Positions 11,131 to 20,688 of a stretch of DNA of 64,000 bases are shown here, piece by piece. This DNA comes from Mycothermus thermophilus (taxonomy: Eukaryota > Ascomycota > Sordariomycetes > Sordariales > Chaetomiaceae): assembly GCA_011316235.1 (NCBI GenBank), contig QQBE01000002.1, positions 2,551,761-2,615,760 of the forward strand. The letters run 5' to 3'. The stretch's first letter is position 1; every line of letters starts with the position of its first letter. The notes beneath the pieces were generated by a model. That model was not told the DNA's origin and did not search any database. It was given only the letters and a program-made list of their open reading frames with translations. Both the position numbers and the translations under genes were made by a program.

Positions 11131-11904
11131 TTTGTCTATTTGGCAGGGAGATAAGCGGGCAAGTTCATGGCGTTGATTTCGCGACAGCATAGCCAATATG
11201 AAAGCGGTTTGCTTCTACTGTACGGTACTCTTTTTTGTGAGCTCGAGGCAGAGACCTGAGAACAATCGCCTACCCATGATGTCACTCCCTGAGGAAAACA
11301 GGATGTTCAGGAATGGGATACTTCTCTAGATGAGTCGGTATGACGTTTGGACCATCGACTGGTCAGTAGGGTTATCAAGTTGGCCTCGAGGCATTTACGG
11401 TCAAATACATCTCAGGGACTTGGGAACTATCGATCGGGTCAGTTCCAGGTTGAGGCGTTTGTGATCTGGGTACCGGTGTTTTAGAACCCCTGACTACGTT
11501 GTTCAACAGCGACATATGTTTCGGAACTCCAGACCCTCTTTTGACAACCCTCGGCTTTTCCCATTTTTGCCCCCACCTCAGTTAAGGTTCTGCATGAAAC
11601 GGGAAGTCTGGTGGGGCTACAATCCAGAAAACCGGGATTCGGAAAACGCGGCTTTGATTTTCGAGCATACTTTCGCTGTCGGATCCCGTACTCGCCAACC
11701 TCCATCTCACATCAATATCTCGCGGTGTTGACTACTTCTTCACAAGAAAAGTCACCCAGCGACACTTTTTTCTCTACCGGCTATTACCTGAGCATTAGAG
11801 AGAGTCCTCTTGGAAAACCGCCCTGTAGGTGCCACCACGACAATCACCTCTCATAATCGCTTTAGCTGACCTTTGCTTGACCGCAGGGCAAGAGCACCAC
11901 CAGG
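11131..11904. other. Intergenic stretch upstream of the DUF6546-like pair
   Basis: No supported gene. The final part is the promoter/leader of the gene at 11905. Confidence 0.5.
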
Positions 11905-13446
11905 ATGCCATCAATCCACTCCCTCAGCCAAGAGCTTCTGCGGAAGGTCCTACATTTCGCCGTCTACCCCGACGACTACGACTTTGAGGACCCTCCGATG
12001 AAATTAGAAGGCAAATCGAACGCCCTCCTCGCCACCGTCCACAGCACTTGGCAACCCATCATCGAAGAACTCAACTTCACTCTCCTTATTATCAGCCAGC
12101 ACGATCTCCCAACAGTCGCGAAGCTTGTCAACCCCGCACGCCAGCGCTATCTGCGAGTGCTGACGTTGAACGTGCTCCTTGACGAGTATGACGATGAGGC
12201 GCGCCTTCGTCCGGAGACTCCCGAGGAGATGTCTCGCAACAGCCGCGTCTTCACAGACGCTGTGCGTGACTTGTTCAAGCTCATCTCCACGTTCCAGAAC
12301 TTCTGCAAGTGGAACCAACTCATGGTGACCGTTCACGTCCACTCACCCAGCGACATGGACCAACTTCCGGACGACCAGGCCGAGGCTCTGGTACAAAAGC
12401 ATCTTCCCGTGTCCCTCTTGCGGCGGTACGAAGCTTCGATGATCGCCTTCTTGGATGTGCCACAGACACTTCCCTCTTGTCCGTTCATCACAGATCTTCG
12501 AATCCAACAGTTGCCCGGGGGACCTGGGAGCGACTTCCGGCGCGTCGTGAATCCGGCGACGGTAGAGCTTTTGGTGTCCCGTTGTCCTCAGCTCTGGAGT
12601 CTAGCCATTACCATGGTTGACTGGCCTCTCAACGACGCGGAAGAACGGATGAGACGCCGAAAAGCGCTGGCTGGTGTCATCAACCGACTTCCGAGTATCG
12701 CCAATTTACGCATCGCCTACTGGGCCCCATCCCCCTGGGTTGAGAAGGGCGATCCGCAATCTATTGAGAAAGACGTCCTCCCTGCTCATGAACTCACCCA
12801 CGACCCCCTCAGTACTAGTTTGAGAAACTTCTACCGTCGGCCAGAGGTGGAGCGTCTGCTTGTCACAAATACAATTCTGGGCTGGGAGTTCTTCTGGGCA
12901 CTATATGAAGAGCTGTGGACGGAGGATCCGGAGCTCACTGAGGAGGACGAAGTCGAGTCTGAGTCTGAAAACTCGGACGACTGCACACTTAGTGATGGTG
13001 ATTCCGAACAGGGGTACAACAACTGGCAGCCATGCGGCAATCTCACGCAGTTGTGCGTGTCCATGCCGAATATCACCCCGCATGGAAACTGGCTGTTCGA
13101 GCACGACGACGGGTCGGACACAGACGAGACAGTGTCGAAGGACTCGGAAAACAACGTCAACGGCGATAACACCGGCGAACACGTCTTCTGTGAGCGGCCC
13201 GTCCATTCGACGCTGAATCCATACCTGCGAGCCATGGCTCGGTGCATCCGCCACGCGCCACAACTCGAGATCTTCATCTGGGACATCTTTAGCAATGGCG
13301 CCTGGCCGGTATGGCGTGTCTCCTGCACTCCGTATGAAGGCGGACGTCTGACCTTCAAGTCCTGGAGTACTGACGACGTGGATGAGGATGTGATGGATTA
13401 TTGTAAGAGGATGGTGGGTGAGGTTGACATGAAGACGTTCCCCTAA
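11905..13446 (+). CDS. DUF6546-like protein with F-box-like N-terminus, copy A
   Basis: Intronless, 513 residues. The N-terminus (SIHSLSQELLRKVLHFAV) resembles an F-box helix pair. It is followed by LLATVHSTWQPIIEELNFTL, LPTVAKLVNPARQRYLRVLTL, LLDEYDD, an ETPEE...NSRVFTDAVRDLF segment and HVHSPSDMDQLP. This order of motifs, including the conserved SPSD, matches the fungal DUF6546 family as I know it; no biochemical function is established. The second half has acidic low-complexity stretches (EDEVESESENSDD near residues 349-361) and a C-terminal conserved part (YLRAMARCIRHAPQLEIFIWD). If the F-box is real it would link a target to an SCF ubiquitin ligase, which is inference. A degenerate paralog follows on the same strand. 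Confidence 0.75.
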   Translation: MPSIHSLSQELLRKVLHFAVYPDDYDFEDPPMKLEGKSNALLATVHSTWQPIIEELNFTLLIISQHDLPTVAKLVNPARQRYLRVLTLNVLLDEYDDEARLRPETPEEMSRNSRVFTDAVRDLFKLISTFQNFCKWNQLMVTVHVHSPSDMDQLPDDQAEALVQKHLPVSLLRRYEASMIAFLDVPQTLPSCPFITDLRIQQLPGGPGSDFRRVVNPATVELLVSRCPQLWSLAITMVDWPLNDAEERMRRRKALAGVINRLPSIANLRIAYWAPSPWVEKGDPQSIEKDVLPAHELTHDPLSTSLRNFYRRPEVERLLVTNTILGWEFFWALYEELWTEDPELTEEDEVESESENSDDCTLSDGDSEQGYNNWQPCGNLTQLCVSMPNITPHGNWLFEHDDGSDTDETVSKDSENNVNGDNTGEHVFCERPVHSTLNPYLRAMARCIRHAPQLEIFIWDIFSNGAWPVWRVSCTPYEGGRLTFKSWSTDDVDEDVMDYCKRMVGEVDMKTFP

Positions 13447-13913
13447 TCGGCTGGATGTCATTCGAGGAACATGTAAAGTAGCCGGCGGGATGTTGATGCC
13501 GAGCTAGGTGGCTGCGTGGAACTTTGTTGAGATATTATTTTCTAGTGTATGATCCTGTAACAGCGACCGACTAAGGGAGGTGGCTACCTGAACTTTGTCA
13601 GAGTAGTGAATCAACCCTGACTGGTGCTGCAAATGCAAAGCCTCGACTACTTAGGTAACCGCTTGGACTCGTCCCTGTGCTGTCCCTGTGTTCGATGGTG
13701 TCAAGAACTTACTGCCGAATGCAAGTTTCCTCTGAATCTGGCCTTGATAGGTGGGGGCGTCAGGTCCGGCATGAAGTGGAGTTGCTGCCTGGGGACCAAC
13801 GATCAAGCGCGGTTCAAGCGGAATAAAAGACTCACAACGAACCAACGAGGGACTTGTGGCAAGATCCTGGTGGTGCGATATTTCCAGGCCAGACCGCCTA
13901 CTCATCATCCACA
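13447..13913. other. Spacer between DUF6546-like copies
   Basis: No supported gene. It separates the intact copy from its decayed paralog; no obvious direct repeat with the upstream flank was noticed. Confidence 0.5.
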
Positions 13914-14945
13914 ATGGTCACCATCAACTCCCTCAATCACAAACTTCTAAAGAGGATCATATGCCTTGCTGTCGACCCCACCAACAACGTGGAGGGTCCC
14001 CAAAGTCCAACGCGACGGCGAATCGGCTTGATCAACCCCCAACTCGCCAAAGACCTGGCAGAACCTGGTTGAAGAACTCATCTTCTTCAACCTCACGCTC
14101 ACACAGCATGACCTGGCTATTGCCGCCAAGGTCCTCACCCCTGCGCGCTGTCGGTTTGCGAGAGAGATTGAGCTGGATGTCGTCCTCGACGAGTATGACT
14201 ACGCAGCCCGCCTGCGTCAGGAGACGCCTGAAGAGCAGTTCCGAAACAGCCGCGCGTTCACAGACGCTGTGTGCGCCTTCTTTGGCATCCTCGCGTCCAT
14301 ACAGGACGCTACTGACGACGGGCCTATCGTCCATATCACCGCCTTCTCGCCGAGTGACATTAGCCGGCTCCCCGCTAATGAGGGAGAGGCGCTGATCAAG
14401 AAATTGCACCCGGTCTCACCTCACCGACGATACGAGGCGTCAATGATTCAGTTTCTGGACCCGCCAGAGACTCTTCCTCTCATAACCAACTTCAATTGGC
14501 TCGGTCTTACTTGGATGATTATCGAGGAGACGAGAGAGTTGCCAAGGACCATGGACCCGGCGACTGTGGGATTGATCCTGTCTCGGTGTCCCAGGGTCGA
14601 ATATCTCTGGACGATCATGATGGACTGGCCTCGCGGGGACGTCGAAGAGCGCAAGAGGCGTCGAAAGGTACTTGCTCGGGTCCTCGATGAGGTTCCCGAG
14701 AAATTGAGCCGGCTGCACATCGTGCACTGGGGGTCGCCGCCGCGGGATGAGTCCTACAACCCCCCTGTCTGTTGGATTCTGGAGAGGAGGAGGATCCGCT
14801 CAGCGCTGCCTTTAGGCGGTTCTGCCGCAGGCGGGACACCAGCGAGCTCATAGTTGACCATGCCATTCTGCGACCGGAAGTCTTTTGGCCCAAGGGTGAG
14901 ATAGAGAAGCACATTGGGTGTGGCTTTCGAAACATGGAGTGGTGA
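13914..14945 (+). pseudogene. DUF6546-like paralog, copy B, frameshifted and truncated
   Basis: Begins MVTINSLNHKLLKRIICLAV, clearly related to the start of copy A. At about 14050 the frame breaks: LINPQLAK reads into a stop, whereas one base less in the AAA run would give LAKTWQNLVEELIFF, matching copy A. From there a frame starting before 14041 runs through TQHDLAIAAKVLTPARCRF, VVLDEYDYAARLRQETPEE, AFSPSDISRLP and MMDWPRGDVEERKRRRKVLA. A second shift near 14760-14790 moves homology to a third frame (EEEDPLSAAFRRFCRRRD then VDHAILRPEVFWPKGEIE), which stops at 14945. The last 150 or so residues of copy A have no counterpart. Two frameshifts plus truncation indicate a decayed tandem duplicate. 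Confidence 0.75.
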
Positions 14946-15100
14946 CGAGATGGAATTCTAGAGACGTGGTTCAAGATTTGCATGCTTGGAGGACGGGTCA
15001 AAGGGAGAAACACCAAGTTTGACATCAGCAACATGACAACACGTATGCTCATATTAATTAACATTTCAGCTCATAACCACATAAACTCATTTCTCCGGGC

Positions 15101-16645
15101 TTATACGCGATCCGCGTTGTCACGGACCTCGGTCTGCACCACACCCTCCTCCTCGCTCGAGAACTCGTTCGGATCGTCCTTGATGCCCGTCATCTTGGCG
15201 ACGACCTTCGCGGCGAAAATATCACCGCTGACGTTGACGGCGGTACGGAAGCGGTCAAGGAACCAGTCGATGGCGACAATAACACCCTGTGGATGCGGTC
15301 AGCAAACGAAAAGAAAATGAAGAAAACAAATGGGTGGCACATACATACATGCCCGTGACGGGCACGTTGACGCTCCCCGCAATCATGACGGTGAGCACGA
15401 GGGAGGAGCTGGGGATCGGGGTGGTGCCAATCGAAGCAAGGGTCGACAGCAGGCAGACAATGACGTAGTCGGCCGGAGTCAAATGGATGCCCTGAGTGAC
15501 AGCCATGAAAACGACGCAGAGAGGGAAGTAGATGGCAGTGCCGTCCATGTTGATGAGGCAGCCGAGAGGGACGGAAAACTTGGAAATGGTATTGGGGATA
15601 CCGTGGCTGGCGACGACCTTCATGGTAACAGGCAGAGTAGCGGCGGACGAGGCGGAACCCCAGGCAGTCAGCCAAGCAGGCGACGACTTGAACCAATAGG
15701 TATACGGATTGCTCCGGGTGAAGGCGACGAAAAGGATCGGAAGGACGATGAAGAGGTGAATGGCCATGTTGGCAACGCCACCGCCGATCAGAATGCCGAG
15801 GTTCTTGCCAATGTCGCGGATATCGAGCTTGAAGAGGTTGGGGAGGATGAGGAAGAAAACACCGATCGGGGCGATTTTGATGAGGAAAGTAATGATCTTG
15901 GTGATGAGAACCTCAATCTCCTCGAGGACGCGGACGATGGCGGAGCCAGGGTTGAGCAGGTAGCCGACAACGATCGAAGTAACCAGCACGGCCAGAAGAC
16001 TGTCGTTGGCCAGGGCGCTAACGACATTCTGGGGAATCAGAGAATCGAACATGTCCTGGACGACCATGTGAATTTCGACCTTCTCACGTTCGGCGAACGT
16101 CTCGGCATCCTTATCAGCGACTTTAAGGGCGTCACCGTGGACCTCCTGCATGAGGCGGCCCCAGACAAGGTCGGTCAGAATGGTACTGATGACGATGGCG
16201 AGGAGAGTAGTGCCGACGTAGTAACCGATCGTCCAACGGGCAAGCACCTTGCCCTTGCCAGTCATCTCGCGCAGACGCTGAACTGCGAGAATCATGGCAG
16301 TAACGATGAGGGGGAGGACTTGAAAATAGAGGTCAGTGGCTTGGCCGAAACTCGACTTTCACGCAGTTGAGACCTACCAGTGGCCCTGAGAGCACGCAAC
16401 CAGAGACGACCCGGGATGCCGACGAGGGTAGTGGCCGCAGCAGGAATCTTTTCGACCGTCGACGACACGGCCAACCCGATCGCGATGGCCAGGGCAGCGG
16501 CTATGACGATCTGGGTGGCCGACCCGGGGACAAGAATCGAGTTCCACCATGGCTTCTTCGCCGAAGCCTGGGCTTGCGCTTCGCTGACGGACGAGGTCCG
16601 CTGGGCCTCAGCGGGCGGATCGATCTTCTTTTCTTCTGTCGACAT
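15101..16645 (-). CDS. Dicarboxylate/amino acid:cation symporter (DAACS/SDF family)
   Basis: Three exons (16645-16378, 16318-15345, 15286-15101) give 475 residues. The predicted plasma-membrane transporter would move glutamate/aspartate or C4-dicarboxylates with Na+ or H+. Family hallmarks are visible: many hydrophobic segments, VLPLIVTAMILAVQRL after the first intron, the serine-rich re-entrant region SSAATLPVTMKV, the GCLINMDGTAIYFP segment that helps form the substrate/cation site, and the late GVIVAIDWFLDRFRT helix in exon 3. The N-terminus (about 35 residues) is polar. The C-terminal tail is acidic (SSEEEGVVQTEV). All splice junctions keep frame. The substrate cannot be chosen from sequence. 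Fungal DAACS genes are less common than in bacteria, but the introns show this is a resident eukaryotic gene. Confidence 0.9.
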
Positions 16646-19257
16646 TGTGATGTTGCGTCGCGGATGTCCACCGCCAATCCACAGCTGGGTTTGATGTGGT
16701 CGGTTGTTGTCGAGCAGTCCCGGGGATGGATCGGTCCGTCGACGGGCGAATCAAGACATCACGCGGAGAGAGGAACCAAAGGGAGACTTCAGACAGAAGG
16801 GCCGGGTGACGCGTGCCCGCGGACAAATATATTACAATGGTGGACGGGGATGCCGTGATGCAGCCTCCCCGTCCCATGGCACCCATCGATACCTCATTAC
16901 GCCTGTGTGCACCCATGCCAGGCCCCTCTGGATGGCCGTCTTATCGCAGTCCCGGCGGAGACGAGTAGCATTCATGCACGGAAGCGGGCTGATTGCCGTA
17001 ACCTTGCTGACCTGCCCAATCCGACGTTCTGGGGGTTCGGTGGGAAAACAGGGCAAGACGGTTGCCAAGCAACTGCCAAGCCTGCTACCCTTTGCCATCA
17101 ACGCCGGTTAGGAAGGTGGAACCCGCCCCGGATAGGGCCGAAGCTGGGGGCGCACCTGAACACAGCACGCCGAACACTGCTGGACGGGAATGCTGACCGA
17201 AGGACCCACATTTTGCCGTTGAAAACGGGGTTCCAGAAGCGTGATTGGTTGGACAATCCTCAGACTGACATCTGCCATGGACTGGCCTGGACTGGTGCGT
17301 GGGCTGTTGGCGCTCATCCTTCCCATCGCCATGCCATGATGATGATCTGCACTATCCCGCCCAAACAAGGACGGGATAACTCCCGACTCGTTTATTCCTC
17401 CGACCCTACGGGGTACCGTCCGGGTTGCATTCTAGTATCGCTGGCTATCACCAACTGCCAGATCAGCGGAATCCTAATGGATCCCAACGAACAAAAAGGC
17501 AGGCCAACTGCTCACCCATTTAGCTTGTATTTGAAGCATGTCTTCCCACTTGCCAGACATGGTGGCGGCAACTCTCGGCAGTCTGTGCTCGTCTGATGCC
17601 GCATCTGATCTCCAGCCTCAAGCAGACGACGTGGATACATCAATGATAGCCGAAACGAAACCTTCCGGGTTTGTTTTGCGGGGGAGGCTCAGTGGCCTTA
17701 CCGCTAGCTCGGGTCATTCAAGTTATGGGGTCGGTGGCACTCATGGACTCGGTGATGGCCCTCCAGCCGCGGATACATTCCCCCACGCCTGTCTCCGCCA
17801 CCGGTAGTACCCAGCAAAAGATATCCGACATGTGCGGCAGCCAACTATGCCGAGATCGACACCGGGAGGCTGACCAGATGTTGATAACCAAAGCGATATG
17901 TCTACCGTGGCGCCCCCTCGTTCGTCACTATCGACACGTGAAAAGCACACGACCACACCATTTTCCTTGGACTCGGCTTCTTTTGTCCTCCAGTGATTGG
18001 GCGACCATCAATTCTTGGTGCTTGCCAAGTCGGTTGGACGCACATGATCGATGACGACAAGGACCGAGTATCAAAGTCCCCTGTTCCGGGGCACATACAC
18101 CTACGGAGGACAGTACAAGCTGCAAAAGTTGGCTGTTGGTGGCAATCCACGGCCACGCTACGGGAGCCTTGAGTCCGTCTGACAAGAGGACGCAGCACGC
18201 AACCCACCAAGTTGACTGGGCAGTACTACCTCAGGTTACAGTGAAATGTCCAGCGAGCGTCTTTTCCCGCTCCCGTCAAGCACGTCCGCCTCCTCCCAGC
18301 GTCAACCTTCACCTTTTGACACCTCCATCCTATCGCATAGCGTGGGCTTGGCCAGCCCTGCGCTTATGATGCTGCACATCGGTGCTGAACAAAAGCAGGC
18401 GGTCATATCGGGCATCTATGGAACCCTGACCAAAGACTCCAAAAGCATACGTACGTCCAATCCTTGGCTCCTAGCACAGAAGGTATGGCTTCCCCAAGTT
18501 GGCATCCATCTCGTCTCTCGGACATAAAAGCATTTTGCTAGTGTCTCGCGGATAAACGTCCGCCGCGATTCAACCTCTATTTTCACAATCCTTCGGTCAG
18601 CACACATGCCAGGCTTAAGCTGCGACAAGACCGACCGTCGGGTGTCTCAGACCCCGTGACGACACGGGTACGCGGCACCCCCACACCAATTGTCTCAATT
18701 CCACAGACACGGTGATCTCTTGTGTGACCCCAAGTACCAGGTTTTCTCGTGCATGGGGCTCGGCTCGTGCCTTGGTCTCATTGTCTTGTGTTTTCCGGCG
18801 GATCCTTGGGCCCCCGAAGGTCTGGATCACGCACGTGGTACTAGGTTCCCAGGAACATGCCTTGCCAGGAACATACATGCCTTGGTTCTCCTCGGGCCAA
18901 GCAGATGCTAAGTGGAAAACCAGGTAGGCGTGCTACTTGTGGTTCCTGATGGGCCGGGAATACCCAAGCATACACGACAAGTAAACAGTATGATCATGCT
19001 ACCCGCTGTCGGTATCATCTGTCACTCAATATTTGGCGAGGACACAGAGATCCCCATAGATGTTGTAGAACTTAGATGACTCGCTAACCCACAACCCTCT
19101 ATGAGCCAAACATTGGCCCAAAAAAGTAATAGCAACAAGGCAGAAAATGTGGATGAAGCATCCGGCCTTCAGTGAAACAGCATGTCCTTAAACCTGCCCG
19201 TTTCTATGCTTCTAGATGGCCCAACAACCATTCATTCCCCTTCTTTCAAAGTCATGC
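16646..19257. other. Long gene-free stretch (2.6 kb)
   Basis: No frame here carries recognisable features. The longest (16907-17596) has mixed composition and no domain signs. A short imperfect direct repeat containing CCAGGAACAT occurs twice around 18849-18885. It also holds the promoter of the symporter at its left end. Confidence 0.5.
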
Positions 19258-19794
19258 CTACCTCTGCTGCACATACTTCGTATGCCTTCCCACCACCACC
19301 AACTGGCCCCTCTCCCCAGTCTCCTTATCAACCTTCCAAATCCTCACCTCCGTAAACGCCAAACTCCTCCCAACCCGATCCACCCGCCCTTCAATCTCCA
19401 CCTCATCCCCCAGCTTCGGACTCGACAGGTACTCGACGTGGATATCCACGCTCACGCCCGTCCCGGCCCGCAGGTCCCAGGTCGCGATCGCCAGCCCGCC
19501 GGCCCAGTCGACAATCGTCGCCGACACGGAGCCGTGCAACCCGCCGCCCGAGTTGAGGTGGAGCGCGGCGAGCGTGAGCCGGGCGCTGAAGGCGCCTTTG
19601 GATGCCGATACGAAGCGGATTTGCGGCTGCTCCGGCGTGCCCAGAAGGTAAGCGTAGATGGGCGACGCGACGCTGCGCGTGGCGAAGTAGTTGGTGATGT
19701 GGGCGAGGATGGCGGACTCGGAAGGGGTGGTGGGTTCGGTGTTGGCTGGGGTGGTGCCCGAGGAGGGGGTTGGGTTGGGGAGTGGGGATGCCAT
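19258..19794 (-). CDS. Hotdog-fold thioesterase (4HBT/PaaI-like)
   Basis: Intronless, 178 residues. After a Pro/Thr/Ser-rich N-terminus (about 30 residues) comes a single hotdog domain. LHLNSGGGLHGSVSATIVD and WAGGLAIATWD are the characteristic HGG(S)xxxxxD helix region that carries the catalytic acid in PaaI/ACOT13-like enzymes. SVDIHVEYLSSPKLGDEVEIE and VGRSLAFTEVRIW follow as the expected strands. It should hydrolyse an acyl-CoA thioester. The chain length and compartment are not evident, and no clear targeting signal is seen. The opposite strand carries a longer open frame over the same region, which is judged a shadow. Confidence 0.85.
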   Translation of the reverse strand: MASPLPNPTPSSGTTPANTEPTTPSESAILAHITNYFATRSVASPIYAYLLGTPEQPQIRFVSASKGAFSARLTLAALHLNSGGGLHGSVSATIVDWAGGLAIATWDLRAGTGVSVDIHVEYLSSPKLGDEVEIEGRVDRVGRSLAFTEVRIWKVDKETGERGQLVVVGRHTKYVQQR

Positions 19795-20110
19795 TTTTGG
19801 ATGAACCGAGCGGTGGACTTTGTTGTTGACGTTGGATGGAGACTAAAAGGGCGTGTTTTTGGAGCCGTAGTTGTACTCAATAGGTGGACGGATGTGATGT
19901 TGTCAAGGTTGCGGAATACCGAGGACGACTGTCGCAATTCGGGGTTGAAGGAGATTCGGGGCGGAGTCGGCAGTGGGGCTCGGTCGGCAAAGGGGATGAC
20001 ACTCTCCTCCGTCTCGGCCCGGTTTCGACCTACGGGTCCGGTCCGAGCCACTTTCACCGGAAGAACATTCCAGTTGGTTAAGGCTGACAACATTCCTTTT
20101 TGGATAGGTG

Positions 20111-20130
20111 CAGAACAGAACAGAACAGAA
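20111..20130 (+). repeat. (CAGAA)4 microsatellite
   Basis: Four perfect copies of the pentamer CAGAA occupy 20 bp, just ahead of a T-rich tract. Confidence 0.9.
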
Positions 20131-20171
20131 GGTATGATGCTTATACGGTCACTTCGACTCTCGACAAAATG

Positions 20172-20206
20172 TTTTTTTTTCTTTTTTTTTTCTTTTTTTT
20201 TTTTTT
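20172..20206 (+). repeat. T-rich tract
   Basis: 35 nt of T interrupted by only two C residues (20181, 20192). It lies in the divergent upstream region. It may exclude nucleosomes, which is inference. Confidence 0.9.
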
Positions 20207-20688
20207 CGCGACACCGGAATGTTTGGGACTCGGCTCTTTGACAGTGATCACTCAAATACCTTATCCGCCCGACTTGCTGTGCACAAGATGACTACCGCCT
20301 CACTTTCTCTCCCCTTGTAACTCTTGGTGATGTCAAAGGCCTGGTCTCGGTCTTGCATTCATGAAGTTCCGGTGAAGGATACAGGCACTGTATGGCTGAA
20401 GCTTTTGACAGTCTGAGACGGTGTTTTGCCCACGGCGAAATTTCCTCCCCCACATGAGGTTGTCGTACTCAATCCGGATAGTGGCGTCTAACATGCTGCA
20501 TAGGGCATCCCGCAAGGCAGTTCAAGCAGTCATAGAAGTAAGTAAGGTATTTAGAGGCCGGAAACCTCTCTCATCAACATCCTGGGATGCGTGATTTCTT
20601 GTATCATTCAGTTCCCTCAGCAAATTAACCAGCCGTACAGCCTCGCAACCAAGATGAGACGTTTTATACGCCGCCTCTTTAGAAGGAA

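Larger units (their letters stand above)
19795..20688. other. Intergenic stretch between thioesterase and HET gene
   Basis: Shared upstream region of a divergent gene pair. No gene is supported. It contains the CAGAA repeat and T-rich tract listed separately. Confidence 0.5.

Noticed and set aside
15330..16370. 346-codon open frame on the plus strand
   Set aside because: It lies antisense to exon 2 of the symporter, has a charged, repetitive composition (Asp/Gly/Glu/Arg) typical of a codon-bias shadow, and lacks domain features.
9502..16645. Secondary-metabolite cluster around the acyltransferase
   Set aside because: Only an acyltransferase and a transporter are present; no core synthase, P450 or pathway regulator lies between or beside them.
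16907..17596. 229-codon open frame in the 2.6 kb gap
   Set aside because: Mixed composition with many His/Cys/Trp, no recognisable fold, and competing frames on both strands.
18849..18885. Short direct repeat around CCAGGAACAT
   Set aside because: Only two imperfect copies with no flanking structure; too little to call an element.
19216..20241. 341-codon open frame on the plus strand
   Set aside because: Antisense to the hotdog thioesterase, which has clear family motifs; the plus frame is His/Pro/Arg-rich shadow sequence ending in a run from the T-rich tract.
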